Positions 51,965 through 61,249 are shown, counted from the stretch's first letter. The stretch is DNA of 64,000 nt from CAG-791 sp002392385 (GCA_946616295.1 CAMOIU010000003.1:1-64000), one strand, 5' to 3'. Program-made: numbers and translations. Notes: generated by a model not told the origin, from the letters alone.

Positions 51965-53424
51965 GACTCCCTCCCCTCTCCTTTGGTCTTTTCAAACACA
52001 AGGTTGGAGTGACCGCCGCTCTTGGTGATCTCTTCGTAGTCGAGACCCAGCTCGTTGTGCAGGATCTCCATGACACGCGGTGAGCAGAAACCGGCCTGAC
52101 AGCGGCCCATGCCCGCGCGCACTCTGCGCTTCACGCCGTCCAGGGACTTGGCGCCCAGCGGACGATGGATGGCCTCCAGGATCTCGCCTTCGGAGACGGA
52201 CTCGCAGCGGCAGATGATCCTGCCGAATGCCGGCTTCTCTTTGATGAGCGCCGCGCGCTCCTCGAAGGACATGGTCTTGGGATCCGTGATGCCCTTGCGG
52301 GTGCCGATCCAGTCTTCCTTCTGCTCCACGCCGAATCGCTCCTTGAACCATCCGCCCACGTACTCGCCGATGGCAGGCGAGGAGGTGAGGCCGGGGGATT
52401 CGATGCCGGCGCAGTCAAAGAAGTGCGGTGCATCCTTGACCTCGCCGATGATGAATTCGTGATGGTCCTCATGGGCACGGAGGCCGGCGAAGGAGGTGAT
52501 CACGCTGCGGAGAGGCAGGTTGCGGACGTGGCTCGTGGACTTCTCGATGAGGTCCGCGATGCCGGCCGCGGTGGTGTTGGTGCCTTCCTTGTTCTCGATA
52601 TCCACAGCCGTAGGGCCTACGATCAGGTTGCCGTGGATGGTCGGGGAGACGAGGACGCCCTTGCCGAGCTTGGTGGGCTGCGGGAAGATCGTGTGCTTCA
52701 CGTGGTCGCCGCACTCGTGATCCAACAGGCAATAGTCGCCGCGGCGGGCGGTGATGTGGATCTTGTCGGCGCTGACCATGTTGTGGAGCTCATCGGCGTA
52801 GACGCCGGCGGCATTGACCACGTAACGGGTCTGCACGTCGCCGTTGTTGGTGTGGATGGTCCAGACGGGCTCTCCGCACTTCTCGCAGATGTGGCTCTCA
52901 AAGGAGCGGACCTTGGTGTTGAAACGGAATTCCACGCCGTTCACCGCCGCGTTCTCCGCCATGGCGATGTTCAGCATGAAGGGACAGATGATGCCGCTGG
53001 TAGGCGCGTAAAGGGCGCCCTGGGTGTTCTCGGAGAGGTTGGGCTCCATCTCAAGAGCCTCCTCACGGTTCAGGATCCGCAGCTCCTTGACACCGTTGGC
53101 GATGCCGCGGTCATAGAGCTCCTGCAGGCCGCCGAGGGCTTCCTTGTGGATGCATACGACCATGGCGCCGTTGCGGCGGAAAGGAATGTCCAGGTCCTCT
53201 GCCAGCTGGCCCATCATCTCATTGCCGCGGACATTGAAGCGAGCCATCAGGGAGCCCTCCGCCGCGTCGAAACCGGCGTGGACGATGGCGCTGTTGGCCT
53301 TGGATGTGCCGCAGCAGACATCTTCTGCTTTTTCCAGGACACAGACATTTAAGGGATAGCGGGACAGCTCTCTGGCCACCGCAGATCCCGTGACGCCTGC
53401 GCCAATGACTACTACATCATACAT
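51961..53424 (-). CDS. glpA: Glycerol-3-phosphate dehydrogenase-type FAD protein with BFD-like Fe-S domain (GlpA-like)
   Basis: A 487-residue DAO-family flavoprotein. The FAD motif is VVVIGAGVTGSAVARELSRY, followed by AEDVCCGTSKANSAIVHAGFD. The C-terminal BFD-like [2Fe-2S] domain has CRCES and GMGRCQAGFCSP. ATG 53424 was chosen for AGGAGGT; an upstream in-frame start lacks one. It would oxidise glycerol 3-phosphate to DHAP. No glpC-type membrane anchor follows. Confidence 0.9.
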   Translation of the reverse strand: MYDVVVIGAGVTGSAVARELSRYPLNVCVLEKAEDVCCGTSKANSAIVHAGFDAAEGSLMARFNVRGNEMMGQLAEDLDIPFRRNGAMVVCIHKEALGGLQELYDRGIANGVKELRILNREEALEMEPNLSENTQGALYAPTSGIICPFMLNIAMAENAAVNGVEFRFNTKVRSFESHICEKCGEPVWTIHTNNGDVQTRYVVNAAGVYADELHNMVSADKIHITARRGDYCLLDHECGDHVKHTIFPQPTKLGKGVLVSPTIHGNLIVGPTAVDIENKEGTNTTAAGIADLIEKSTSHVRNLPLRSVITSFAGLRAHEDHHEFIIGEVKDAPHFFDCAGIESPGLTSSPAIGEYVGGWFKERFGVEQKEDWIGTRKGITDPKTMSFEERAALIKEKPAFGRIICRCESVSEGEILEAIHRPLGAKSLDGVKRRVRAGMGRCQAGFCSPRVMEILHNELGLDYEEITKSGGHSNLVFEKTKGEGRES

Positions 53425-53572
53425 AAGAGTTACCTCCTGATCTTCCATGTAAAACGGAGCCGGAGACCACCGACCCGGGGACATCCGGGAAGACAATGCT
53501 CCGACTCCGTTCTCACTTGGAATTATGCACTTGTACGATTATGCTGTGCTCTTATCCTGACAGATCCTGTGA

Positions 53573-54280
53573 TCAGTGAAGGACGTTGAAGAGCAGGGAA
53601 GCAACGATCGCGCCGCAGATCGGAGCGACTGCCGGGATCCAGCCATAGCCCCAGTCGGGATCCTTCGCGCCCTTGTTGGGAGCAAGGAGCTGATAAGCCA
53701 GACGAGGAGCACTGTCTCTTGCCGCGTTCATGGCATAGCCGGTCAGACCGCCGAAGGAAGCGCCGCACGCAACGATGACGCCGTAGACGAGGATCCAGCT
53801 TGCACCGGAAGCGCCAGCCTCACCGGGGATGGAAGCCAGGGTGAAGACCAGGACGAAGGTGGCGACGAACTCAGACAGGAAGTTCAGACCCATGTTGCGG
53901 ATGGAAGGTCCTGTGCAGAAGCAGCCGCGGATCGTGGCATCGTCATCAGTAGCAGCGATGTGATCGCCATAGAGAACCATCAGGATCGCAGCGCCGACAA
54001 AGCCGCCGAGCAGCTGTGCAATGATATATCCGGGAACCAGTTCCCATGCCAGGCCGCCGCGGAGAGCCGCGCCGATGGTCACAGCGGGATTGAAGTGTGC
54101 GCCGGACATAGCGCCGAATGAGAATGCGGGAACCATAACTGCCATGCCCCAGCCGATAAGGATGTGCACAGAGTTGCCGCCCTTCATGCCGGATTTGTTA
54201 AGGCTGACGTTGCAGCAGACACCGTCGCCCAGAAGAACCAGCATAGCCGTTCCGATGAATTCTGCTATATAAGCTTGCAT
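53573..54280 (-). CDS. glpF: Glycerol facilitator (aquaglyceroporin)
   Basis: A 235-residue MIP channel with six helices and two half-helices. The first pore motif is the normal NPA (GAHFNPAVTIGA). The second reads MNAARDSAPRL, so NPA has become NAA while the selectivity Arg is kept. AAGGGG lies before the ATG. It sits between glpK and glpA, giving passive glycerol entry trapped by the kinase. Confidence 0.93.
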   Translation of the reverse strand: MQAYIAEFIGTAMLVLLGDGVCCNVSLNKSGMKGGNSVHILIGWGMAVMVPAFSFGAMSGAHFNPAVTIGAALRGGLAWELVPGYIIAQLLGGFVGAAILMVLYGDHIAATDDDATIRGCFCTGPSIRNMGLNFLSEFVATFVLVFTLASIPGEAGASGASWILVYGVIVACGASFGGLTGYAMNAARDSAPRLAYQLLAPNKGAKDPDWGYGWIPAVAPICGAIVASLLFNVLH

Positions 54281-54449
54281 AATAATACCCCTTTCTTAAT
54301 AGTGACAAGTTGTTACAGCTGATATCTGCATAGCCTTGCGGCTGTACCGGACCTGCGGACCTTTCTCCCCCGGCCCGCAGATCCGGAGATATCCGATAGA
54401 TCATCACCCCGCACGGAGGTGAACAGGCAGAAGTGCCTTCAGACTGTCA

Positions 54450-55949
54450 TCAGTCCTTGGCCCAGCCGAGGGTCGTGCCGACGGCCTTCTTCCAGTTCTT
54501 GAGCTCTTTCGCTCTGGTCTCGGCATCCATGGCGGGCTCGAACTCCTTGTCGAGTGCCCAGTTCTTGATAACATCCTGCTTGCTGCTCCAGAAGCCGACT
54601 GCCAGGCCTGCCAGATAGGAAGCGCCCATGGCGGTGGTCTCAACGCACTGAGGTCTCTGGACCTTGGCGTCGATGATGTCAGACTGGAACTGCATCAGGA
54701 AGTTGTTCTTGCAGGCGCCGCCGTCGACCTTCAGAGCGCTCAGCTTCACGCCGGAGCCCTCTTCCATGGCTGCCAGAACATCGCTGGTCTGGAATGCCAG
54801 GGACTCAAGGGTAGCACGGATCAGGTGATATTTGTTGACACCGCGGGTAAGTCCGACGATCGCTCCGCGAGCGTAGGGATCCCAGTAAGGAGCGCCCAGG
54901 CCGGTGAATGCGGGAACGACATAGCAGCCGTTGGTATCCTTGACTCTGGTCGCGAAGTACTCGGAATCCGGAGACTGGTCAACGATCTTGAGCTCGTCGC
55001 GCAGCCACTGGATAGCCGCGCCTGCTACGAATACGGAACCTTCCAGAGCGTACTCGACCTTGCCGTCAAGGCCCCATGCGATGGTGGTCAGAAGGCCGTT
55101 GTTGGGATACAGAGGCTTGTCGCCGATGTTCATCAGCATGAAGCAGCCGGTGCCATAGGTGTTCTTGGCCTCGCCGGGGGTGTAGCAGGTCTGGCCGAAC
55201 AGAGCTGCCTGCTGGTCGCCCGCAACGCCGCGGATCGGGATCGGGCCGCCGAAGAACTCGGGATCGGACTCGCCGAAATCGCCGCTGGAAGGTCTTGCAT
55301 CCGGAAGCACGCACTTCGGAACTTCCAGCTGTTTGCAGAGCTCATCGTCCCACTCGCAGTTATTGATATTGAACAGGAGGGTTCTGGACGCGTTGGAATA
55401 ATCGGTAGCGTGTACTTTGCCCTTGGTCAGTTTATAGATCAGCCAGGAATCGACCGTGCCGAAGGCCAGCTCGCCGGCTTCTGCTCTCTCGCGGACGCCC
55501 GGAACATTGTTCAGGATCCAGCGAAGCTTGGTGCCGGAGAAATAAGGGTCGAAGACCAGACCGGTCTTATGATAGGCCTCGTCGGCGATGTTGGGATACT
55601 TCTCCATCAGCTCCGCCTTCATATCAGCGGTACGGCGGCACTGCCACACGATCGCGTGATAGACGGGCTGGCCGGTCTTGCGGTCCCAGAGGATGACGGT
55701 CTCACGCTGGTTGGTGATACCGATCGCCGCAATGTCCTTGTAAGTAGCGCCGACGTTCTGCATTGCCTGTCTTGCAACGGCGAGCTGTGTCTGCCAGATC
55801 TCGTTGGCATCGTGCTCTACCCAGCCGGGCTGAGGATAGTACTGCGTGAATTCCTTCTGCGCCATGCTGCAGATCTCACCCTTCTCGTTGAAGAGGATGC
55901 AGCGGTTGCTGGTCGTGCCGGCATCCAGAGCCATTACATACTTAGCCAT
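54450..55949 (-). CDS. glpK: Glycerol kinase
   Basis: A 499-residue FGGY kinase making glycerol 3-phosphate. The N-terminal ALDAGTTSNRCILF phosphate loop, GVAGDQQAALFGQ and YALEGSVFVAGAAIQWLRDELK are all typical, as is the C-terminal GLAVGFW. ATG 55949 is set by GGAGGTAATT; a start 4 codons earlier lacks that spacing. It is preceded by glpP and a leader of about 180 nt that contains a hairpin (55983-56005). Confidence 0.97.
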   Translation of the reverse strand: MAKYVMALDAGTTSNRCILFNEKGEICSMAQKEFTQYYPQPGWVEHDANEIWQTQLAVARQAMQNVGATYKDIAAIGITNQRETVILWDRKTGQPVYHAIVWQCRRTADMKAELMEKYPNIADEAYHKTGLVFDPYFSGTKLRWILNNVPGVRERAEAGELAFGTVDSWLIYKLTKGKVHATDYSNASRTLLFNINNCEWDDELCKQLEVPKCVLPDARPSSGDFGESDPEFFGGPIPIRGVAGDQQAALFGQTCYTPGEAKNTYGTGCFMLMNIGDKPLYPNNGLLTTIAWGLDGKVEYALEGSVFVAGAAIQWLRDELKIVDQSPDSEYFATRVKDTNGCYVVPAFTGLGAPYWDPYARGAIVGLTRGVNKYHLIRATLESLAFQTSDVLAAMEEGSGVKLSALKVDGGACKNNFLMQFQSDIIDAKVQRPQCVETTAMGASYLAGLAVGFWSSKQDVIKNWALDKEFEPAMDAETRAKELKNWKKAVGTTLGWAKD

Positions 55950-55982
55950 AATTACCTCCATTTTGTGCTAGCCGCACACTTC

Positions 55983-56005
55983 CCGGACTCCCCCATGAAG
56001 TCCGG
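55983..56005 (-). other. Leader hairpin before glpK
   Basis: A 7-bp stem CCGGACT/AGTCCGG with a 9-nt loop lies about 35 nt before glpK, in the 179-nt gap after glpP. No U tract follows. It could be part of the RNA target of GlpP, which acts on glp leader transcripts, but this is inference. Confidence 0.4.
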
Positions 56006-56128
56006 ACACACCCAAAGAGCTACCCATAAACATTCGTACATGTGCCTCGAGGGCTCTAACTCCGACTCATCCCCGCCCTGCGGCGGAACCTGAAGGCTGT
56101 CCTCCGGTGTCCCCACACCGTGGTGCCC

Positions 56129-56701
56129 TCACATGAGCCAGACGTCCCTGCTGGTGGTGGAAATGGCCGCCGCCCCACTGTCCAGGGCATGCATAACATC
56201 TTCCCTGTTCTGTATGAGGCCGCCGCAGATCACCGGAGTCCTGCTCTTTCTGACGATCGTCCGGATCACACGCGGTGCGACGATGCCGGGGAGGATCTCA
56301 ATCACATCGGGAAGAGCTCCGCTCTTCTGCTGCTTCTCTATGCTGAGCAGCGCCATGCTGTCCAGCAGGAAGTACCGCAGCACCGTATACAGACCGATCT
56401 CCCTGGCATGGGCGATGAGGTTGTGCTTGGTCGTGATCACGCCGTCGGCGCGGACGATGTTCTTCAGATAATCCAGAGAAGCGTCCTTCCCTGACAATCC
56501 TAAGATCAGGTCGATGTGGACCATGGCGAGCTTGCCGGCTTCCCGCACCCTGGCCACGATATCATGAATGGAACACACATCTCCGTAGAGTATGAACACC
56601 ACGTCAACGTCTGTCTCCAGACACGCTTTCAACCCTTCTTCATCCTTGACGGCAGCAATGATCGGCGATGCCTCGATCAACTCGGTAAAAGCTGTCCCCA
56701 T
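56129..56701 (-). CDS. glpP: Glycerol-3-phosphate responsive antiterminator
   Basis: A 190-residue GlpP. The TIM-barrel-like family hallmarks are EASPIIAAVKDEEGLKACLETDVDVVFILYGDV at the start, VHIDLILGLSGKD, DGVITTKHNLI and GGLIQNREDVMHALDSGAAAIST at the end. ATG 56701 fits family length; an upstream extension of 34 residues is basic and unlike GlpP. It senses glycerol 3-phosphate and prevents termination in glp leaders. As first gene of the unit it controls its own operon. Confidence 0.95.
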   Translation of the reverse strand: MGTAFTELIEASPIIAAVKDEEGLKACLETDVDVVFILYGDVCSIHDIVARVREAGKLAMVHIDLILGLSGKDASLDYLKNIVRADGVITTKHNLIAHAREIGLYTVLRYFLLDSMALLSIEKQQKSGALPDVIEILPGIVAPRVIRTIVRKSRTPVICGGLIQNREDVMHALDSGAAAISTTSRDVWLM

Positions 56702-56822
56702 ATACCCTCTTCCATCTCCAGACGTGCCCTCGCACAAAAAAAAGTGACACACAACAATAAAGACCATCCCCCATTGTCGCCGTCCTCTCTTCTCTCCAGG
56801 CACGTTTTCTTAAGTTGTCTCT

Positions 56823-56851
56823 ATCGTAACACCATATTGTACAAAATGCAA
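56823..56851 (-). promoter_or_regulatory. Putative promoter of the glp operon
   Basis: On the minus strand TTGCAT (56851-56846), 17 bp, TACGAT (56828-56823), about 120 nt before glpP. The 56702-57016 gap otherwise holds only this AT-rich promoter region and the thrH terminator. Confidence 0.55.
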
Positions 56852-56966
56852 GACAATAACCGCAAATAATTGCATTCTCAAGACATATTTACCATGTGTG
56901 CCCCGTGAGCATGCAAAAGAATGAGTATTATTAACTAAACAGGCATCCTTTTCTTGCAAAAATCCT

Positions 56967-57010
56967 CAAAAACAGGGAGACAGCCGCATCCGCGGATCTG
57001 TCTCCCTGTT
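56967..57010 (-). terminator. Terminator of the thrH operon
   Basis: A perfect 13-bp stem (AACAGGGAGACAG and its complement, arms 56971-56983 and 56998-57010) with a GC-rich loop is followed by TTTTG on the minus strand, 7 bp after thrH. Confidence 0.85.
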
Positions 57011-57016
57011 CTGATA

Positions 57017-57625
57017 TCAGTGTATACCCTGTACCTTCCGGATCGCCTCCAGGAGCTCGTCATACTCCTCAAAGGCGGGCAGCTGCGGGTAATCCGCCCG
57101 GATCTTGTCCGTCGTGCGGAAGAGAAAACCGGCCTTGCTGGCCAGGATCATGTCCAGGTCATTGTAGCTGTCTCCGGCCGCGATGGTGTCGTAGCCGATG
57201 GACTGCAGGGCCCGCACGGTGTTGAGCTTGCTCTGCTGTATGCGCATACGGAAGCCGGTGATCTCCCCGCTCTCCGCCACCTCCAACTCGTTGCAGAAGA
57301 TCGTCGGCCATCCCAGCTTCTCCATGAGGGGGCCGGCGAACTGGGTGAAGGTATCGCTGATAATGACCGCCTGACCCTCCGCGCGCAGGCTGTCCAGGAA
57401 TTCCCGCGCTCCGGGCAGGGGCTCGATCTGACTGATCACTTCCCGGATCTCCTTCAGGCCGAGGCCGTGCTCCTTCAGGATGCCCAGACGCCATTTCATC
57501 AGCTTGTCATAGTCGGGCTCGTCTCTGGTGGTCCTTCGGAGCTCGGGAATGCCGCTCACCTCAGAGAACGCGATCCAGATCTCGGGTACCAGGACACCTT
57601 CCAGGTCTAAACAGGTGATATACAT
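57017..57625 (-). CDS. thrH: ThrH-type phosphoserine phosphatase / homoserine phosphotransferase
   Basis: A 202-residue HAD hydrolase with strong likeness to Pseudomonas ThrH, including the opening ITCLDLEGVLVPEIWIAFSE and TTRDEPDYDKLMKWRL. HAD motif II is VIISDTF and motif IV is AAGDSYNDLDM. It may dephosphorylate phosphoserine and transfer phosphate to homoserine. AGAGGAA lies 12 nt before the ATG. It is the last gene of the run 60693-57017. Confidence 0.93.
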   Translation of the reverse strand: MYITCLDLEGVLVPEIWIAFSEVSGIPELRRTTRDEPDYDKLMKWRLGILKEHGLGLKEIREVISQIEPLPGAREFLDSLRAEGQAVIISDTFTQFAGPLMEKLGWPTIFCNELEVAESGEITGFRMRIQQSKLNTVRALQSIGYDTIAAGDSYNDLDMILASKAGFLFRTTDKIRADYPQLPAFEEYDELLEAIRKVQGIH

Positions 57626-57658
57626 AACGTTTTGTATTCCTCTTTCTTTCTGTCTTTT

Positions 57659-58684
57659 TTATGGTTCACTCCCGGAACTGTCCGTAGAGATATCCCACTC
57701 CTCTTTATTGCGCTCACCGCCCGTAACGGTGATGGTGCCGCCCTGACATTCATAGGTGAAGGTCCCGTGCCGGCGGGGGCTCATCACGATGGCGCCGGTC
57801 GCCTGCACTGCCTCCACGGCCCGGATGGACTTGTCGCTGGCCAGGGTCCTGTGGGGGTAGTCCGTAAGGATGGCGTACCGGGGCGCGACTGCCTGCAGGA
57901 ACTCCTCGCAGTTGCTGGTCTCGCCGCCGTGATGGCTCAGCTTGAATATCTCCGCCCTTACATCGATACCGGCAGCCAGCATATCCTGCTCATTCTTCAC
58001 ATACATGTCGCCGCCGGTGAGATAGCGGATGCCTCCGCCCCGCACCATGGCGACGGCGGAAGCCAGGTTGATGGCGTCCGTGGCGTTCTCGCCCTCCGGA
58101 TACACACTGGTGTCCTGCCAGATGATGTCCACCTGTGCCCATCCCACCCTGAACTGGTCGCCCTGGGTGAAGGTGATCACGGGGATGCCCTTCTGCTCGG
58201 CCGTCTGCAGGATGGCCGTCTGCGCGTTCTCTCCCCAGCTGCCGGACAGGCTGAGATTTTTAGTCAGGGCCGGATACCAGGTCTCCCACTGATAGGCCGG
58301 GTCGGAATACTGCAGGAGCATGTCGGCGTAGGGCAGATAGAGGTGCTCTACGTGAAAATAGGGATCCTCCATGATGGTGCAGAGCAGCATATAGTGGTCA
58401 TCGTGGTAATGGGACAGGTAGAGGTCCAGCGTATCGATGCCCTGGTCCTTGAGCCAGCGGATCGTGCTGCAGTTGTCGTAGTTCTCCAGGTCATCCGGCA
58501 GTCCGGTGTCCATGAGCAGGTGCCTGCCGGCGGACGAGATCAGGATCGCGTCGCCGGGGTAGGGGGCCTGTCCGTAATCAATGGCTGTCACAGACATCTC
58601 AGGCTGCAGGGGCTGTACAGCCTGTGTGCACAGGCCGGCCGCCATCGCCGCGATACAGAAGAACTGCCGCAGGGCGGTCAGCAT
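57659..58684 (-). CDS. Secreted ComEC/Rec2-like metallo-beta-lactamase-fold protein
   Basis: 341 residues. A signal-like N-terminus (MLTALRQFFCIAAMAAGLCTQA) is followed by a stand-alone MBL domain of the ComEC C-terminal type: GDAILISSAGRHLLMDTG, LSHYHDDHY (the HxHxDH site, near 112-120), LSHHGGETSNCEEF and a closing MSPRRHGTFTYEC. No ComEC channel is fused. Its ATG lies inside the last codons of the AAA+ gene (7-nt overlap). Extracellular nuclease or phosphodiesterase activity is plausible but unproven. Confidence 0.85.
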   Translation of the reverse strand: MLTALRQFFCIAAMAAGLCTQAVQPLQPEMSVTAIDYGQAPYPGDAILISSAGRHLLMDTGLPDDLENYDNCSTIRWLKDQGIDTLDLYLSHYHDDHYMLLCTIMEDPYFHVEHLYLPYADMLLQYSDPAYQWETWYPALTKNLSLSGSWGENAQTAILQTAEQKGIPVITFTQGDQFRVGWAQVDIIWQDTSVYPEGENATDAINLASAVAMVRGGGIRYLTGGDMYVKNEQDMLAAGIDVRAEIFKLSHHGGETSNCEEFLQAVAPRYAILTDYPHRTLASDKSIRAVEAVQATGAIVMSPRRHGTFTYECQGGTITVTGGERNKEEWDISTDSSGSEP

Positions 58685-60144
58685 ACGGGCTCCGTTTCCG
58701 TCCCGCTCTGTTCCTCTGTCTGACTGTCTGCCGCCGCCTCTGTTTCAGGCGCTGCGGCGCCCTCTGTTTCCTTCTTTTCTTTCTGCTTGTCTGCTTCCTT
58801 CTGCTCCGCTTCCTGCCCCTCTTCTGTCTCGTCCTCCTCGATGAGGTCTTCCAGCTTGATCAGGCGGATATCCTCGGGGGTGGGCGACTCCATGGCGGCA
58901 ATTCTGCGGGCCTGGTTGGTCACGATATCCTCGAAGAGGTTGCGGACCTCTCTGGCGTTGGCAAAATTCTCCAGCCGCTCCAGCCTGCGCATGACGATCA
59001 TGGCCCTTACCTGTTTCTGCACATTCTCGTCCAGCTCATACTCGTATTTGCGGCAGTTGAGCAGGAAGATCTGCTCCAGCTCGTCCACGGTATAGTCCGG
59101 GAACTCAATGTACTTGTTGAAACGGGACTTGAGGCCGGGATTGCTCTCGATGAATTTCTCCATGGGGCGGGTGTAGCCCGCCACGATCACGATCAGGTCG
59201 TCCCTGTGATCCTCCATGGCCTTGAGGACCGTATCAATGGCCTCCTGTCCGAAGGCGTCGTCCTTCTGGGCCAGGGCATAAGCCTCGTCGATGAAGAGAA
59301 TGCCGCCCATGGCCTTCTGGATCTGGTCCTGGGTCTTGAGGGCCGTCTGGCCCACATAGCCCGCCACAAGGCCGGACCTGTCCACCTCGATGAGCTGTCC
59401 CTTGGAGAGGATGCCGATCTTCTTGTAGAGCTTGCCGAGGATCCTGGCGACCGTGGTCTTGCCGGTCCCGGGATTGCCCGTGAATACCAGGTGGAGGGAG
59501 ACGGGGACGGATTTCATTCCCTGGTCCCTGCGGAGCTTCTGGATCTTGGCAAAATCCGCCAGCTCGCGGACGTCCTTTTTGATCTTGGTGAGGCCGATCA
59601 GCTCGTCCAGCTCCTCCATGGGATCTCTCTCGGGCTCTTTGGGCGTTTCCGGCTGGGGCTCCGGGGCCGGTCCGCTGCCCGCTGTCGCCGTGGGAAGAGC
59701 CGGCGTGTCCGCCTTGGCTCCCTGGGCCGCGGGAAGGCCGAAGTCTCCCATCAGGGAAGGATCGATCTCCACAAGATCCTTCTCTGTGGGCAGCTGGGGC
59801 ATCTCACTCTGCAGCTTGTCCAGATCCGGCAGATCGCCGAAAAGCTTCCTGGCCTCATCCAGGGCTTTCTGGGCCTGCAGAAGGGGATCCCGGAAGGTGT
59901 CAAGGGAGCTGCCCGCGGCGGTGCTGTCTCCGGACCGTCCGGCCGTCCTGCCCGCGGAAGGCTGAGACGTACTCCCGGCTTCTGTCCGGCTGTCCGTCCC
60001 GTCTCCGAATGTCAGGCCGCTGTCCCCCTCCGGCTTCCTGCCGCCGAAGAGATCGCCGTACATGTCCTTCATGTAGTTGCCGGCCTTGATCCCGCGTTTG
60101 CGGAGTTCTTCGAGTTTCTCCCGTTCTTTCCTGCTAAGTGCCAT
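58678..60144 (-). CDS. CbbX/SpoVK-family AAA+ ATPase with long low-complexity N-terminus
   Basis: 488 residues. Residues 1-175 are a charged, Pro/Ser/Thr-rich region. A CbxX/CfqX AAA+ domain follows: Walker A GNPGTGKTTVARILG near 222-236, SGLVAGYVGQTALKT, Walker B GGILFIDEAYAL near 278-289. The lid helix is near 390, with a Glu/Lys-rich tail. Relatives remodel protein complexes (Rubisco activase CbbX, SpoVK). GGGG lies before the ATG. It overlaps the secreted hydrolase gene by 7 nt. Confidence 0.9.
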   Translation of the reverse strand: MALSRKEREKLEELRKRGIKAGNYMKDMYGDLFGGRKPEGDSGLTFGDGTDSRTEAGSTSQPSAGRTAGRSGDSTAAGSSLDTFRDPLLQAQKALDEARKLFGDLPDLDKLQSEMPQLPTEKDLVEIDPSLMGDFGLPAAQGAKADTPALPTATAGSGPAPEPQPETPKEPERDPMEELDELIGLTKIKKDVRELADFAKIQKLRRDQGMKSVPVSLHLVFTGNPGTGKTTVARILGKLYKKIGILSKGQLIEVDRSGLVAGYVGQTALKTQDQIQKAMGGILFIDEAYALAQKDDAFGQEAIDTVLKAMEDHRDDLIVIVAGYTRPMEKFIESNPGLKSRFNKYIEFPDYTVDELEQIFLLNCRKYEYELDENVQKQVRAMIVMRRLERLENFANAREVRNLFEDIVTNQARRIAAMESPTPEDIRLIKLEDLIEEDETEEGQEAEQKEADKQKEKKETEGAAAPETEAAADSQTEEQSGTETEPVC

Positions 60145-60186
60145 AGTTTTCCCCGTTTCCTGTCCGTCCGCGGCTCCCCTGAGCCG

Positions 60187-60693
60187 TCAGAACTCGTTCT
60201 CCTCGATATAATGGATCCTGGCCGCGTCGAAGCGGTCCTGCTGTCTTCTCTCCTCGTCCGGATAGCCCAGCGGGAAGATGGCAAAAGCGCGCAGGCCCTC
60301 CGGCATGTGCAGGATCTCCTCCACCCTTTTCATGCGGTCCTCTTTGGGCGCCACGCCCAGCCAGACACCGCCCAGTCCGAGGGCATCGGCCTCCAGCCAC
60401 ATATTCTCCATGGCGATGCTGAGATCGATCTGCGCGTATTCGGGCATCAGGCAGTCCTCTCTGTAGCAGCTGACGATGGCGACCCCGGCGCCTGCCGTGC
60501 ACCCCGCGTAAGGGGATACTTCCGAGAGCTGCCTGAGGATCTCCCTGTCTCTGACCACATAGAATTCCCAGGGCTGCTGGTTGCCGGCGGAGGGTGCCGC
60601 CATGGCCGCCTTCAGGATCTGGACGATCTTGGAGCGCTCGACACGGGCCTCAGAATATTTTCTCACACTGACGCGATGATAGATGTTCTGCAT
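60187..60693 (-). CDS. Nitroreductase-family protein
   Basis: A 168-residue FMN-dependent nitroreductase-fold protein with RVSVRKYSEARVERSKIVQILKAAMAAPSAGNQQPWEFYVV (FMN phosphate site) and the C-terminal LGGVWLGVAP and FPLGYPDEER. ATG 60693 is set by AAGGAGG. It is the first gene of the run leading to the AAA+ ATPase and is divergent from the CsoR-family gene. Confidence 0.92.
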   Translation of the reverse strand: MQNIYHRVSVRKYSEARVERSKIVQILKAAMAAPSAGNQQPWEFYVVRDREILRQLSEVSPYAGCTAGAGVAIVSCYREDCLMPEYAQIDLSIAMENMWLEADALGLGGVWLGVAPKEDRMKRVEEILHMPEGLRAFAIFPLGYPDEERRQQDRFDAARIHYIEENEF

Positions 60694-60841
60694 CTCTTTC
60701 CTCCTTAAGAGCAGGTACAGTCCGCCTTTTCCCATAATATAACAAAACGCGCGATTTCGGAAGATGCTGTCTGCATTCTGGAAACCGTGCGCGTTCAGTG
60801 CTATGATGGATTCAATCGACCTGATTCAGAAAGGGATTCTC

Positions 60842-61213
60842 ATGAGCGACCGCCATTCAGAGACGCATACACATGTGGACGAGAACGGACACATCTATAC
60901 CCATACCCACGGTGACGGAAAGAACAGTGCCCATTCTCATTCCCACACCCACGATCCCGAGGAGATCCGTTCTGTGGTCAACCGGCTCTCCCGCTGCATC
61001 GGCCACCTGGAGAAGGTCAGGCAGATGGTGGAGTCCGGCGAGGACTGCAGCGACGTCCTGATCCAGCTGGCCGCTGTCCGCTCCGCCCTCAACAACGCGG
61101 GCAAGCTGCTCCTGAAATGCCATCTGGAACACTGTATACAGGAGGCTGTTCTGGAGGAAGACGACGTGGCCATCGAAAAGATGAAAACAGCCATAGACCG
61201 CTTCATCAGCTGA
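60842..61213 (+). CDS. CsoR/RcnR-family metal-sensing repressor with His-rich N-terminal extension
   Basis: A 123-residue all-helical DUF156 repressor. The core has Cys69, His94 and Cys98 in the arrangement C...H-x3-C typical of Cu(I)-sensing CsoR. The first 38 residues are a His-rich tail with ten His (THTHGDG, HSHSHTH). ATG 60842 has AAAGGGA; a longer frame has none. It converges with cbiO and is divergent from the nitroreductase gene. The His tail suggests Ni/Co or Cu binding before the sensing site (inference). Confidence 0.88.
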   Translation: MSDRHSETHTHVDENGHIYTHTHGDGKNSAHSHSHTHDPEEIRSVVNRLSRCIGHLEKVRQMVESGEDCSDVLIQLAAVRSALNNAGKLLLKCHLEHCIQEAVLEEDDVAIEKMKTAIDRFIS

Positions 61214-61249
61214 TGTCCGGCGGATAAACGGCGGATGTGCAGCGGCTGC

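Noticed and set aside
58624..60708. Plus-strand ORF of 694 codons opposite the AAA+ ATPase
   Set aside because: It is an antisense shadow spanning three well-supported minus-strand genes.
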